From Moryella indoligenes (lineage in GTDB: Bacteria > Bacillota > Clostridia > Lachnospirales > Lachnospiraceae): 64,000 nt of DNA. The notes below the pieces were generated by a model. That model was given only the letters and a program-made list of their open reading frames with translations, ran no database searches and was not told the DNA's origin. Made by a program: the position numbers and the translations under genes. Shown here piece by piece: positions 1-8,349 of this stretch; the stretch's first letter is position 1, and every line of letters starts with the position of its first letter. The DNA is taken from positions 62,001 to 126,000 of the forward strand of contig NZ_JAUSTO010000005.1 in assembly GCF_030812885.1 (NCBI RefSeq). The letters run 5' to 3'.

Positions 1-2
1 TC

Positions 3-905
3 TACGTCATCGGTTTTCTTCTCGCCTCTGTGCGTCTTGTGGATGCAGTCAGTGCCATGGAGGAGACCTTCGCGGAGCTTCTCTACCTGAATGCAAGAGT
101 ACAGCGCATCAATGAGCTGAGAAATACAGAGACACAGCAGGGCGAGGACGTTGCACTGGAGCACTTTGATATTGAGCTCCGGGATGTTGAATTTTCCTAT
201 GAGAACAGCGGGAAAGTTGTAGACCGAGCCTGCTTCACTGCAAGACAGGGCGAGGTCACCGCAATTGTCGGGCCCTCCGGCTGCGGAAAATCCACGCTGC
301 TGAGACTCATTTCCCGGCTCCTGGACTACCAAAGTGGAAAAATCCTGATCGACGGAAAGGACATCCGCCACATCTCCACGACCTCCCTCTTTGAGAATGT
401 CTCCTTCGTATTTCAGGATGTGATTCTGTTTAACAGCTCTGTCATGGACAATATCCGCATGGGACGCGCCGATGCGGATGATGAGGAGGTACGGGGGGCC
501 GCACGCCTCGCCAACTGCGAGGAATTTATCCTGAAGCTGCCACAGGGCTATGACACGGAAATCGGAGAAAATGGCAGCAGACTCTCCGGCGGGGAGCGGC
601 AGAGGATCTCCATCGCACGGGCTCTCTTAAAGAATGCGCCCATCCTTCTGCTGGACGAGATCAGCGCAAGCCTTGATGTAGAAAATGAGATGCAGATTCA
701 GAGCGCGCTGAACCGCCTGATAGCCGGAAAGACCGTGATCATCGTCTCTCACCGGATGAAGTCCATCGAAAAAGCAGATCAGATCGTCGTGATGAATGCC
801 GGAAAAGTAGAGGCCACCGGCACACATGAAACGCTGCTCGCTTCGTCGGCGCTCTACCGCAGGCTCATTGAGAAATCAAACCTCACGGAGAGCTTCAGCT
901 ACTGA
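3..905 (+). CDS. ABC transporter, ATP-binding/permease protein (5' truncated by window edge)
   Basis: This is the C-terminal part of a fused exporter-type ABC transporter. The frame is open to the left edge, and the first codons (YVIGFLLASV) look like the end of a membrane helix, so the true start lies outside the window. The nucleotide-binding domain is complete: Walker A GPSGCGKST, Q-loop in VFQDVILF, signature LSGGERQR, Walker B ILLLDEIS followed by the D-loop SASLD, and the switch histidine in VSHR. It would use ATP at the inner membrane face to move an unknown substrate. Many such transporters work as heterodimers, so a partner gene may lie upstream. Its 3' end overlaps the convergent pgeF stop by 11 bases. 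The family is certain; the substrate cannot be inferred. Confidence 0.9.
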   Translation, partial: YVIGFLLASVRLVDAVSAMEETFAELLYLNARVQRINELRNTETQQGEDVALEHFDIELRDVEFSYENSGKVVDRACFTARQGEVTAIVGPSGCGKSTLLRLISRLLDYQSGKILIDGKDIRHISTTSLFENVSFVFQDVILFNSSVMDNIRMGRADADDEEVRGAARLANCEEFILKLPQGYDTEIGENGSRLSGGERQRISIARALLKNAPILLLDEISASLDVENEMQIQSALNRLIAGKTVIIVSHRMKSIEKADQIVVMNAGKVEATGTHETLLASSALYRRLIEKSNLTESFSY

Positions 906-1776
906 AAAGAGTCTTGTCATGCGGTAAATCCTGAGAAGTATCCTGTATGGCAAGAAAGGCTGCGTTCAGCCCTCGCTTCACACCGGCTGCGCGGTGAGAA
1001 AAGAAGAGCTCACTCCTGCAGCAGGTACAGAGCTCCGTCAAATGGATGCGCGCCGCCTGTACACCGCAGCGCATCAGGCGCCGGCGGTTCGCCTCCTTCA
1101 GGTTGAGCTGCCAGTGCCTTGTTCCTCCCACCTTTGTATGAGGCGCGGAGAGAATATGCTCCGTATCCCCGCCAAAGCAGGAGATAAACTCCTCTGCAAC
1201 CTCCTCTCCGACCTCGTAGCAATCTTTGCAGATTCCGGGACCAATGCCAACAATAAGATCCGCCGCTGCGGTTCCGTAATGTTCCCCCATAAGCTCCACT
1301 GCGCGCTGCTGTATGCCTTCAACCGTTCCTCTCCACCCCGCATGCACCAGAGCGATCGCGCGGTGGACCGGGTCCACAAAGTACACGGGAATACAGTCCG
1401 CATGATAGGTGACAAGCGTAATTCCCGGAACATCTGTCATCAGACCATCTATATCATGGTAGGGTCTCTCCCGGAGAACTCCGGCGCCCCTGTCCTCCGC
1501 CGTTACGATGCGGATATTGGTCGTGTGAGTCTGTCTCGCCACGACAAAGGAATCCGGCTCCACAGCGATCGCCGCCGCCATCCTGCGATAGTTCTCCCGC
1601 ACATACTCCGGGCGGTCTCCGCGGTCAAAGGAAAAATTCATGCTTTTAAGATACCCCTCGCTCACCCCTCCCTCCCGCGTGGAAAAGCCGTGGCGCACGA
1701 ATCCCAGCTCCTCATACGCGGAAAAGCTGAAGTAGCGAAGTGCTCCTGTTCTGTATTCCTTCATTGCCTGCTCCAC
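895..1776 (-). CDS. pgeF: Peptidoglycan editing factor PgeF (YfiH/laccase-domain family)
   Basis: The family comprises zinc-dependent cytoplasmic enzymes that remove misincorporated L-Ser from UDP-MurNAc peptides; older annotations call it a multicopper polyphenol oxidase or purine nucleoside phosphorylase. Zinc ligands expected for the family are visible: His84 (RQTH), Cys128 (YHADC) and His145 (VHAGWRG), followed by the typical VGIGPGIC segment. Length (293 aa) is slightly above the usual 240-280. The start is GTG, chosen because GGAGG lies six bases upstream; an ATG four codons downstream has poorer spacing. It is the last gene of the lepB-rbgA-rnhB-yraN-pgeF run and converges on the ABC gene with an 11-base overlap and no visible terminator. 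Confidence 0.9.
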   Translation of the reverse strand: MEQAMKEYRTGALRYFSFSAYEELGFVRHGFSTREGGVSEGYLKSMNFSFDRGDRPEYVRENYRRMAAAIAVEPDSFVVARQTHTTNIRIVTAEDRGAGVLRERPYHDIDGLMTDVPGITLVTYHADCIPVYFVDPVHRAIALVHAGWRGTVEGIQQRAVELMGEHYGTAAADLIVGIGPGICKDCYEVGEEVAEEFISCFGGDTEHILSAPHTKVGGTRHWQLNLKEANRRRLMRCGVQAARIHLTELCTCCRSELFFSHRAAGVKRGLNAAFLAIQDTSQDLPHDKTLFSS

Positions 1777-1815
1777 TGCATACCTCCGATTAAATTTTCC
1801 TCCCGGCAGCTCTGC

Positions 1816-2166
1816 TTATGTACCCCAAAAAGCATTCTTTACCCAGCGTATCTCTGTTCCGCAGATTCCGATGCAGTCAAAGCGGACCGGCACATCTGCG
1901 CGGCAGCGATGTGTATAGAGATACTGCTTCGCCGTGTGGATGATCTGTCTCTGTTTGTGAAAATCTACCGCCATGAGCGGATCTCCAAAGCTCCGGTCTG
2001 CGCGGTACTTCACCTCAAAAAACACAAGGTAATCACCATCCAGTCCCACAAGATCAATCTCTCCGCTCCGCGTGCGGTAGTTTCTCTGAATCAGACTGAC
2101 TCCCTGCTGCTGAAGATATGCCGCAGCCCGCTTCTCGTACACAGCGCCGATCTCTCTTCGATTCAT
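1816..2166 (-). CDS. yraN: YraN family protein (UPF0102, endonuclease-like fold)
   Basis: This is a small protein (about 116 aa) of the YraN/UPF0102 family, which has a restriction-endonuclease-like fold and no firmly settled function. The family core is present: GEIDL, then the DGDYLVFFEVK segment, giving the acid/acid/Glu-x-Lys set characteristic of PD-(D/E)xK nucleases (Glu36, Asp38, Glu51, Lys53 counting from the ATG). The reading frame stays open to a GTG directly after the rnhB stop, but the ATG at 2166 is preferred because relatives begin M-N-x-R-x-x-G. It lies between rnhB and pgeF in a tightly packed operon, a common arrangement in Firmicutes. Confidence 0.85.
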   Translation of the reverse strand: MNRREIGAVYEKRAAAYLQQQGVSLIQRNYRTRSGEIDLVGLDGDYLVFFEVKYRADRSFGDPLMAVDFHKQRQIIHTAKQYLYTHRCRADVPVRFDCIGICGTEIRWVKNAFWGT

Positions 2167-2181
2167 ACCCGGGCACCCCAC

Positions 2182-2820
2182 TCACACAAAATGAGAGATA
2201 AAGCTTAGTCTGTGAATCGGGCATGGCCCGTATTTCCGGAGCGCCGCAATATGCTGTGCGGTTCCGTAGCCCTTATGCTTCTCAAAACCGTAATCCGGAT
2301 AAAGCAGCGCATACTCCTCCATCATGCGGTCCCGTGCCACCTTTGCGAGTATGGAGGCCGCGGCGATGCTTACGCTCTTTGCATCTCCCTTTATGATCGG
2401 AAGCTGCGGGATGTCCACCCCCGGAATTGTGACCGCATCGTTTAACAGCAGCTCTGGCCGCACAGACAGCCCCTCAATCGCCTTCCGCATCGCCTCATAG
2501 GTCGCCTGAAGAATATTGATCTCGTCAATGCGTTCCGGCAAAACCATTCCAATTTCGAACGCGACCGCCTTCTCCCGGATCTCATCAAAGAGGAGAGAGC
2601 GCCTTGCAGGAGAGAGCCTTTTTGAGTCATTGAGATACAAAATCTCACACTCTCGCGGCAGAATCACAGCTGCGGCAGCCACAGGACCTGCGAGCGGCCC
2701 CCTTCCTGCCTCATCAATACCGCAGACCGCAGCAAGCTCTCCGTGCGCTCTCTCATATTCCCGCATGGCAAAAAGACGCGCCCTCTCTTTTTCCAGTTTT
2801 TCTCCGCCGAGCTCTCTCAT
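2182..2820 (-). CDS. rnhB: Ribonuclease HII
   Basis: RNase HII cleaves RNA in RNA-DNA hybrids and removes single ribonucleotides misincorporated in DNA. The N-terminal catalytic pair sits in CGIDEAGRGPLAGPV (Asp36, Glu37); the further acidic residues are Asp128 (LLNDAV) and Asp146 (KGDAKS), followed by the family segment SIAAASILAKVARD. Length (212 aa) is normal. The start ATG overlaps the rbgA stop by four bases (ATGA), so translation is probably coupled. The rbgA-rnhB order is the classical Firmicute arrangement downstream of rplS. Confidence 0.95.
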   Translation of the reverse strand: MRELGGEKLEKERARLFAMREYERAHGELAAVCGIDEAGRGPLAGPVAAAAVILPRECEILYLNDSKRLSPARRSLLFDEIREKAVAFEIGMVLPERIDEINILQATYEAMRKAIEGLSVRPELLLNDAVTIPGVDIPQLPIIKGDAKSVSIAAASILAKVARDRMMEEYALLYPDYGFEKHKGYGTAQHIAALRKYGPCPIHRLSFISHFV

Positions 2821-3746
2821 GCCCCTCTCTCCGAATTTTCAGATGTTGACGCAGCTTCCTTCGCGCTTATCCCGCAGTCTGCATTTTCCGCGCCATAGTC
2901 TTCCGGTTCCTCCAGGGAGATGCGCCCCAGAAGTCCTGCGCGATATTCATTCATAATGATGCCGGAGGCCTTGGCATAGTCCGGCTCTCCCCCGGCAAGA
3001 AGACAGCCCCGTTTTATGGCGATCGCTGCAATCAGCCCGGACTCTGTGACCGTCTCATCGCACAGCTCGTAGCGCCGATACAGCCCCTCCGCCTTATCTC
3101 TGCCTCTTAAGAAGCGTATAAACTCCGCCGCGAGCTCCGTCGGTTCCACAATCATTTCATTGATCGATCCCAGAAATGCAATCATGGCGCCCACATTCTG
3201 ATCCTCGAATTTTGGCCAGAGTATGCCCGGTGTGTCCAGAAGCTCCACTGACTGGTTCAGGCGTATCCACTGATTGCCGCGCGTCACTCCCGGCCTGTTG
3301 CCGGTCTTTGCCGAGCTCTTTCCCGCAATGGTATTGATCAGCGTAGATTTACCGACATTCGGAATGCCCGCAACCATCGCGCGGACTGGGCGGTTTAATA
3401 TGCCGCGCCTTCTGTCTCTCTCCCGCTTTGCCACACAGGCTCGCTCAATCAGTGCAAAAAGCTTTTTCAGGTTCTTTCTGCTGCGTGCGTCCATCATAAA
3501 GCACTCTACTCCCTCACGCCTGAATGCCGCAGACCAAGCGGCAGTCACCTTATCCTCCGCAAGGTCCGCCTTATTCATAACGATGATGCGCTCTTTTCCT
3601 CTGCCCAGAGCACCGATATCCGGGTTTCTGGTCGCCATGGGAGCCCGCGCATCCACCAGCTCAATAATCATATCGACCGCCCGTACATCCGCCTCCATGG
3701 CGCGTCTCGCCTTTGTCATGTGTCCGGGATACCACTGTATATTCAT
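2817..3746 (-). CDS. rbgA: Ribosome biogenesis GTPase RbgA (YlqF)
   Basis: This is a circularly permuted GTPase required for late 50S subunit assembly. The permuted order is clear: the G4 motif NKAD (58-61) comes before the P-loop GIPNVGKST (127-135), and the G3 motif DTPG is at 171-174. The N-terminus IQWYPGHMTKA is typical of the family. The C-terminal part (about 200-309) matches the helical rRNA-binding domain in position and ends in a low-complexity Ser/Glu-rich tail. It overlaps rnhB by four bases and follows lepB with a seven-base gap. Length (309 aa) is slightly above the usual 280-290. Confidence 0.95.
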   Translation of the reverse strand: MNIQWYPGHMTKARRAMEADVRAVDMIIELVDARAPMATRNPDIGALGRGKERIIVMNKADLAEDKVTAAWSAAFRREGVECFMMDARSRKNLKKLFALIERACVAKRERDRRRGILNRPVRAMVAGIPNVGKSTLINTIAGKSSAKTGNRPGVTRGNQWIRLNQSVELLDTPGILWPKFEDQNVGAMIAFLGSINEMIVEPTELAAEFIRFLRGRDKAEGLYRRYELCDETVTESGLIAAIAIKRGCLLAGGEPDYAKASGIIMNEYRAGLLGRISLEEPEDYGAENADCGISAKEAASTSENSERGA

Positions 3747-3753
3747 CTCATCC

Positions 3754-4299
3754 TCACTTTATCAGTCCGATTTTGCCAAGCGGGGCAATCCTGAACCACA
3801 CCCTTCCTGTAATTGCCTCGATGGGAACGCTGCCTACACTTCCAAAGCGTGAATCCTCTCCAGCCTCTCTGTTGTCACTCAGCACAAAGTATTCGTCCTC
3901 ACCGAGGAGCACCGGCTCCTCCGCCTCCCCCGCGATGGACACAGCTGCATCAAGCCCCTCCGGCAGCTGAAGCGGTTCCCCGTTGATCAGGAGAGCTCCA
4001 TGCTGTATCTGCACTGCCTCTCCCGGAAGACCCACGATGCGCTTAATACTGACTGCGCTTCCGGAGGGACTCTGAAACAGCACCACATCAAAACGCCCCG
4101 GTCCAAACAGCTTCGGCGTCACTCTGTCAAGCAGCAGCCTATCTCCGTCCTCCAGTGTAGTTCGCATACTCTGCCCTGCGTTGACGGTCTGCGTGCCAAA
4201 AGCATAGACACAGACCCAGGCCAGCGCAATAACAGTAGCAATTTCCACGATCCAGCGCACAATATGCTGTATCAGGCTATCCTGATAATGCTCTCCCAC
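3754..4299 (-). CDS. lepB: Signal peptidase I
   Basis: This membrane serine protease removes signal peptides from secreted proteins. One transmembrane segment lies near residues 13-34; the catalytic Ser44 sits in the box AGQSM and the general-base Lys86 in SIKRIVGLPGE. The C-terminal box SDNREAGEDSRFGSVG is the conserved SDNR.(x)DSR.G signature. At 181 aa it is a short Gram-positive-type enzyme. The start is GTG with GGGAG six bases upstream. It lies just downstream of the rplS terminator, so its transcription depends on readthrough or on a weak promoter I cannot identify, and it continues into rbgA. Confidence 0.95.
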   Translation of the reverse strand: MGEHYQDSLIQHIVRWIVEIATVIALAWVCVYAFGTQTVNAGQSMRTTLEDGDRLLLDRVTPKLFGPGRFDVVLFQSPSGSAVSIKRIVGLPGEAVQIQHGALLINGEPLQLPEGLDAAVSIAGEAEEPVLLGEDEYFVLSDNREAGEDSRFGSVGSVPIEAITGRVWFRIAPLGKIGLIK

Positions 4300-4340
4300 C
4301 AGGCTCTCCCTTCCAAACCAAGCTTAATTTCCTGTTAAGC

Positions 4341-4377
4341 AAAAACAGGAGGACAGCATCCAACGCCTGTCCCCCTG
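4341..4377 (-). terminator. Rho-independent terminator after rplS
   Basis: On the minus strand an 11-base-pair stem (CAGGGGGACAG with CTGTCCTCCTG, including one G-U pair) and a 10-base loop are followed at once by five T residues. It lies 24 bases past the rplS stop and separates rplS from lepB. A second short inverted repeat (GCTTAA with TTAAGC) follows at about 4322-4340. Confidence 0.85.
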
Positions 4378-4400
4378 ATATTTCACTGCCTTAAAACAGA

Positions 4401-4751
4401 TTACTGAATGACTTCCTTAACCTTCGCGGCCTTACCGGTGCGCTGTCTCAGATAGTTCAGCTTTGCTCTTCTTACCTTACCCTTGCGGACCACCTCAACC
4501 TTATCTACAAAGGGAGAGCTCATCGGCCAGGTCTTCTCTACGCCGATACCGTTGGAGAGCTTTCTGACGGTAAAAGTCTTTCTCAGACCACCGTTCTGAA
4601 ACTTCATGACAGTTCCCTCAAAAATCTGGATTCTCTCACGATTGCCCTCTTTGATCTTATTGTAAACTCTGACGGTGTCACCTACATTGAACTCGCCCGG
4701 GTTTTTGATCTGCTCGGCTTCAATCTTCTCTAAAATCGGATTCTGCTTCAT
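4401..4751 (-). CDS. rplS: 50S ribosomal protein L19
   Basis: This is the large-subunit protein at the 30S-50S interface. The 116-aa length and the run FNVGDTVRVYNKIKEG, IQIFEGTVM and a C-terminal KVRRAKLNYLR are typical of L19. An AGGAGGAA Shine-Dalgarno lies eight bases before the ATG. Unlike the preceding ylxM-to-trmD genes it has its own promoter, leader and terminator, which would allow it to be made at a different level from RimM and TrmD, as expected for a ribosomal protein. Confidence 0.98.
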   Translation of the reverse strand: MKQNPILEKIEAEQIKNPGEFNVGDTVRVYNKIKEGNRERIQIFEGTVMKFQNGGLRKTFTVRKLSNGIGVEKTWPMSSPFVDKVEVVRKGKVRRAKLNYLRQRTGKAAKVKEVIQ

Positions 4752-4801
4752 TTTGATTTCCTCCTGAATTCATTCGACGTTCTTAAGTCGACCTGGACTC
4801 A
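4752..4801 (-). promoter_or_regulatory. rplS leader with small hairpin
   Basis: Between the predicted rplS promoter and its start codon lies a leader of about 70 bases. It contains a perfect small hairpin, TCGAC with GTCGA around an eight-base loop, ending a few bases before the AGGAGG. L19 leader RNAs are known in some Firmicutes, so autogenous control is possible, but the primary sequence alone cannot assign this one. The rest of the 340-base trmD-rplS gap shows no credible gene. Confidence 0.35.
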
Positions 4802-4830
4802 GCGGAACATCTCTTTTTAACAGCTTGAAT

Positions 4831-4859
4831 ATGTTACCATTTTTCCGAGAAGAATACAA
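4831..4859 (-). promoter_or_regulatory. Predicted SigA promoter of rplS
   Basis: On the minus strand a -35 TTGTAT and a -10 TAACAT are separated by 17 bases, inside the trmD-rplS gap. Each hexamer matches four of six consensus bases. The same -35 variant TTGTAT is seen upstream of ackA and the EF-G paralogue in this window. Confidence 0.5.
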
Positions 4860-5093
4860 GGCTTTTTCAAAAAATTCGCAGACCTCCGGTAGAAATGAAG
4901 AAAACAGACAGAGCAGATGATGATTAATACCAGTAGGCTGCGTAAAATTTTCCGGATGCGCAGGCTCCCTAGCTTGCATAGGAATTGCCGTGACAGTCTC
5001 CTTCCAAGGAAACAACCAGCGGAACAGACATCCCACTTCAAAATATACCACAAAAGTTTGACGACGCAACACACAAGCAGATTTCATCTCTGT

Positions 5094-5837
5094 CTATATC
5101 TCTCCATCCAGCTCCTCCAGACTGCGAAGGAACTTTTTGTCCTGCTTTGTGAGCTCTACCCTCCGAAAGAGATCAGGCCTCCGCTCTCTGGTCCGGAGAA
5201 GGGCCTGCTCCCGGCGCCAGCGATCCACTCTGCCGTGATCCCCTGAGAGCAGTACCGGCGGCACACGAAGGCCCTCATAGACCTCCGGTCTCGTGTACTG
5301 CGGATACTCGAGAAGCGAACCCTCAAGGGACTCCGTCTCCCCGCTCTCCCTGTTTGATAGAACTCCCGGAACCATACGGCTTATGGCATCCACCATGACC
5401 ATAGCGGGAAGCTCTCCTCCGGTCAGAACATAATCTCCGATCGAGTAGCAGTCCGCATGAAGAAGCGCAAGCGCCCGCTCATCTACTCCCTCATAATGCC
5501 CGCAGAGTATCACAAGCTCCTCTTCCCTCGCGAGCTCCTTCGCCGCACCCTGATCGAAGAGCTTTCCCTGCGGCGTCGTATAAATGACTCTCGGGCTGCA
5601 CTGGAGCTCCTCCGACAGAGCGCGGTAGCAGCGAAGGATCGGATCTGCCTGCATCAGCATACCGGCTCCTCCGCCATAGGGATAATCGTCTACATGACCG
5701 TGTTTTTCCGTGGTGTAGTCTCGGATATTTCTGGCCTCGACAGAGAGCAGCCCGTCGCGCTGCGCCCTTCCTATAATGCTGGTTCCCATCCCCGAAAGTA
5801 TCATCTCGGGAAAGAGAGTCAGGATATGAAAGCGCAT
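5094..5837 (-). CDS. trmD: tRNA (guanine-N1-)-methyltransferase TrmD
   Basis: TrmD makes m1G37 in tRNAs that read codons starting with C or G and so prevents frameshifting. The SPOUT-family knot region is evident: YGGGAGMLMQADPI (about 57-70), LCGHYEGVDERAL, and SIGDYVLTGGELPAM with the catalytic-site Asp in the following MVDAISRMVPGVL. The 247-aa length is normal. It follows rimM with a one-base overlap of the ATG and the rimM stop, consistent with coupled translation. It is the last gene of the ylxM-ffh-rpsP-khpA-rimM-trmD run. Confidence 0.97.
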   Translation of the reverse strand: MRFHILTLFPEMILSGMGTSIIGRAQRDGLLSVEARNIRDYTTEKHGHVDDYPYGGGAGMLMQADPILRCYRALSEELQCSPRVIYTTPQGKLFDQGAAKELAREEELVILCGHYEGVDERALALLHADCYSIGDYVLTGGELPAMVMVDAISRMVPGVLSNRESGETESLEGSLLEYPQYTRPEVYEGLRVPPVLLSGDHGRVDRWRREQALLRTRERRPDLFRRVELTKQDKKFLRSLEELDGEI

Positions 5838-6379
5838 CAGATCAGTCCCTCCATGAGATGGACACGGATCAGTCCCTCCTCCGGTAGTATTTCCTTCACA
5901 CAGTCGCGAATGTAGGGAAGCAGCAGCTCCTCTCCATTTTTTCTGCGGACTGTGATGACATGATTGGCTCCTGTCGGCCAGATTTCCGCCACGGTCCCGA
6001 GGAGCTCATCCTCCTCGGTCACAACAGAAAGGCCGATCAGATCTGCAATATAAAACTCGCCTTCCGAGAGCGGAATCGCCTCGCTGCGGGAGATCCAGAG
6101 CTCCATCCCCTGATACTTCCTCATCTCCTCAGGCGTATCAATGCCCCGAAATTTACAGATTGCCATCTGCTTGAAAAAACGAACAGAAGAGAGCTCAAGG
6201 AGCTCTCCCTCCGCATCTGTTTTGGTTGACGGGAGCAGCACTGCTCCCTCCGGGCGCCTGGCCCGCACTGTCTTCAGACTCTTAAAGCGTTCCGGACTGT
6301 CAGAGGTCACAAAGACCTTTGCCTCGCCGTGAATGCCATGCACAGAGCTGATGACGCCGATTCTGAAGCTTTCTGTCAT
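5837..6379 (-). CDS. rimM: 16S rRNA processing protein RimM
   Basis: RimM binds S19 and helps mature the 30S head domain. The N-terminal RimM domain (FRIGVISSVHGIHGEAKV) and the C-terminal PRC-barrel (about 95-175: EFYIADLIGLSVV, GANHVITVRR and LLPYIRDCVKEI) are both present. Length (180 aa) is normal. It is encoded between khpA and trmD, the order conserved across Firmicutes, with only ten bases after khpA. Confidence 0.95.
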   Translation of the reverse strand: MTESFRIGVISSVHGIHGEAKVFVTSDSPERFKSLKTVRARRPEGAVLLPSTKTDAEGELLELSSVRFFKQMAICKFRGIDTPEEMRKYQGMELWISRSEAIPLSEGEFYIADLIGLSVVTEEDELLGTVAEIWPTGANHVITVRRKNGEELLLPYIRDCVKEILPEEGLIRVHLMEGLI

Positions 6380-6389
6380 ATTCTGCCTC

Positions 6390-6617
6390 TCAGTCTATCT
6401 CCACAATTACTTTCTTGTCGGACTGAACAGAGGCAGCCTTGACTACAGAACGAATTGCCTTTGCGATCTTACCGGACTTGCCGATAACCTTTCCCATATC
6501 GGTCGGAGCTACAGAGAGCTCCACCAGAACAGAGTCCTCCCGTTCCGTCTCGGTGACGGCCACCTGATCCGGATGATCAACCAGGGCTTTCGCGATGACC
6601 TCCACAAGCTCCTTCAT
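6390..6617 (-). CDS. khpA: KH-domain RNA-binding protein KhpA (YlqC)
   Basis: This 75-aa single-KH-domain protein has the signature GxxG loop in GKVIGKSGKIAKAIR (about 42-56). In relatives KhpA forms a dimer or pairs with KhpB and binds many RNAs, with effects on cell division and growth. It is encoded between rpsP and rimM (16-base gap after rpsP), the standard position. KhpB is not in this window. Confidence 0.93.
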   Translation of the reverse strand: MKELVEVIAKALVDHPDQVAVTETEREDSVLVELSVAPTDMGKVIGKSGKIAKAIRSVVKAASVQSDKKVIVEID

Positions 6618-6632
6618 AAGCCTGTGCCCCGA

Positions 6633-6878
6633 TTACTCTGTGATTCCGGCAAGCTTCAGAAGCTTCGCAACACGGGGAGTCGGCTGTACACCGTTCTTCA
6701 GCCACTTCTTCGCTTCCTCTTCCTCAAACTTGATTACACTCGGCTCTCTGGTCGGATCGTAGGAACCGATCTCAGCGATAAATCTGCCATCGCGGGGAGA
6801 TCTCTCATCTGCCACTACGATTCTGTAAAAGGGTGCCTTCTTCATTCCCATTCTTCTGAGTCTCATCTTAACTGCCAT
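6633..6878 (-). CDS. rpsP: 30S ribosomal protein S16
   Basis: The 81-aa protein begins MAVKMRLRRMG, continues APFYRIVVADERSPRDGRFI and IGSYDP, and has the typical KKWLKNGVQPT segment, all hallmarks of S16. A strong AGGAGG lies eight bases upstream of the ATG. A 90-base gap separates it from ffh and holds a small hairpin (CGCAG with CTGCG) and a TATAAA, so an extra promoter for rpsP is possible but not convincing. Confidence 0.98.
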   Translation of the reverse strand: MAVKMRLRRMGMKKAPFYRIVVADERSPRDGRFIAEIGSYDPTREPSVIKFEEEEAKKWLKNGVQPTPRVAKLLKLAGITE

Positions 6879-6968
6879 TTGTTTTTCCTCCTGAACTTTC
6901 TTCCGTATTTCGGATTTGTTTTTATATTCAACGCAGAGAACTGCGCGGAACTCTTATTTATATATTTC

Positions 6969-8336
6969 TCAGAACTTCATCTTGCCAAGAAGTCCGGACA
7001 GGCCTCCCATACCGCCCATGCCACGTCTCCCCTTCATCATACCCGGAAGCTGCTTCATCATCTTTCGCATCTCGTTAAACTGCTTCACGATACGATTCAC
7101 CTCTGCCACCTCGACGCCCGCTCCTCTTGCAATGCGATTCTTTCGCGAGGGGTTCAGGATTGCCGGGTTTGCGCGCTCCTCCGACGTCATGGAGAGTATG
7201 ATCGCCTCCACGCGATCCATCTGCCTCTCATCGATCTCCGGCATCGCGCCCTTTGTCCCCTGACCGAGTGTCGGCATCATGCTCATGATACCGGCAAGCC
7301 CGCCCATCTTTTTGAGCTGCTTCATCTGCTCCAGGAAATCATTGAAATCAAACTCCGCCTTTCTGAGCTTTTCACTCATTCTGCGGGCCTGTTCCTCATC
7401 GACCTCCGCCTGTGCCTTCTCGATGAGGGAGAGTATGTCTCCCATACCGAGTATTCTCGAGGCCATGCGATCCGGATAGAATTGCTCAAGATCCGAGAGC
7501 TTCTCTCCCATTCCCGCATAGAGTATGGGCTTTCCTGTCACCGCCTTGATGGAGAGTGCCGCACCGCCCCGGGTATCTCCGTCGAGCTTTGTGACAATCA
7601 CTCCGTCGATGCCAACCTTTTCTTCAAAGCTCGCAGCGACATTGACCGCTTCCTGACCGGTCATAGCGTCGACCACCAGTATGGTCCAGTCTACGGAGAG
7701 CGCTGCCTTGATGCTGGCAAGCTCATCCATCATATTCTCATCAATTTGCAGGCGGCCCGCGGTATCGACGATCAGGATATCGTTCCTATTCTCTCTCGCA
7801 TGAGAAAGCGCCGCTCTTGCAATATCCACCGGGCTCAGTGCCGTCCCCATGGAGAAAACCGGTACAGCGACCTTCTCGCCGTTCACCCTGAGCTGTTCCA
7901 CCGCAGCCGGCCTGTAGACATCACAGGCTGCCAGCAGCGGATGATGCCCCTTCGCCTTCAGCTTTCCGGCGAGCTTCGCCGCAGTTGTCGTCTTTCCTGC
8001 GCCCTGCAGCCCCGCCATCATAATGACCGTGACCTCGGCATTCGAATTCAGGCTGATGGCTGTCATCTCAGAGCCCATCAGCCGGACCAGCTCCTCATTT
8101 ACGATCTTTACGACCTGCTGCCCTGGAGTCAGGGACTCCATGACCTCAGCTCCAACCGCTCTCTCCTGTATGCCGGCTATCAGCTTTTTCACAACCTTAA
8201 AGCTCACATCCGCCTCGAGAAGCGCCATGCGCACTTCCTTCAGTGCGGCCTTCGTATCTGCCTCAGTGAGCTTTCCCTTACCGCGGAGATCCCGGAATAC
8301 CTTCTGTAATTTTTCAGTCAGGCTCTCAAACGCCAT
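6969..8336 (-). CDS. ffh: Signal recognition particle protein Ffh (SRP54)
   Basis: This is the GTPase subunit of the signal recognition particle, which with 4.5S/6S SRP RNA targets nascent membrane proteins. The N domain is followed by the G domain with P-loop GLQGAGKTTTAAKLAG, G3 DTAGRLQ and G4 TKLDGDTRGG; the C-terminal M domain (about 310-455) is Met-rich and contains the RNA-binding region (NPSRKNRIARGAG) and a Gly/Met-rich tail. Length (455 aa) is normal. It lies 13 bases after ylxM. Its receptor FtsY is encoded in the neighbouring operon. Confidence 0.98.
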   Translation of the reverse strand: MAFESLTEKLQKVFRDLRGKGKLTEADTKAALKEVRMALLEADVSFKVVKKLIAGIQERAVGAEVMESLTPGQQVVKIVNEELVRLMGSEMTAISLNSNAEVTVIMMAGLQGAGKTTTAAKLAGKLKAKGHHPLLAACDVYRPAAVEQLRVNGEKVAVPVFSMGTALSPVDIARAALSHARENRNDILIVDTAGRLQIDENMMDELASIKAALSVDWTILVVDAMTGQEAVNVAASFEEKVGIDGVIVTKLDGDTRGGAALSIKAVTGKPILYAGMGEKLSDLEQFYPDRMASRILGMGDILSLIEKAQAEVDEEQARRMSEKLRKAEFDFNDFLEQMKQLKKMGGLAGIMSMMPTLGQGTKGAMPEIDERQMDRVEAIILSMTSEERANPAILNPSRKNRIARGAGVEVAEVNRIVKQFNEMRKMMKQLPGMMKGRRGMGGMGGLSGLLGKMKF

Positions 8337-8349
8337 TCATTCACCTCAG

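Noticed and set aside
994..2208. A 404-codon plus-strand open frame covering pgeF and yraN
   Set aside because: Both minus-strand genes show conserved catalytic residues; this frame shows none.
4770..5087. A 105-codon minus-strand frame in the trmD-rplS gap
   Set aside because: It crosses the predicted rplS promoter, ends next to the rplS ribosome-binding site and has no family-like sequence.
6333..8309. A 658-codon open frame opposite ffh, rpsP, khpA and rimM
   Set aside because: It spans several well-supported minus-strand genes, and its translation is His/Leu/Arg-rich without a recognisable domain.
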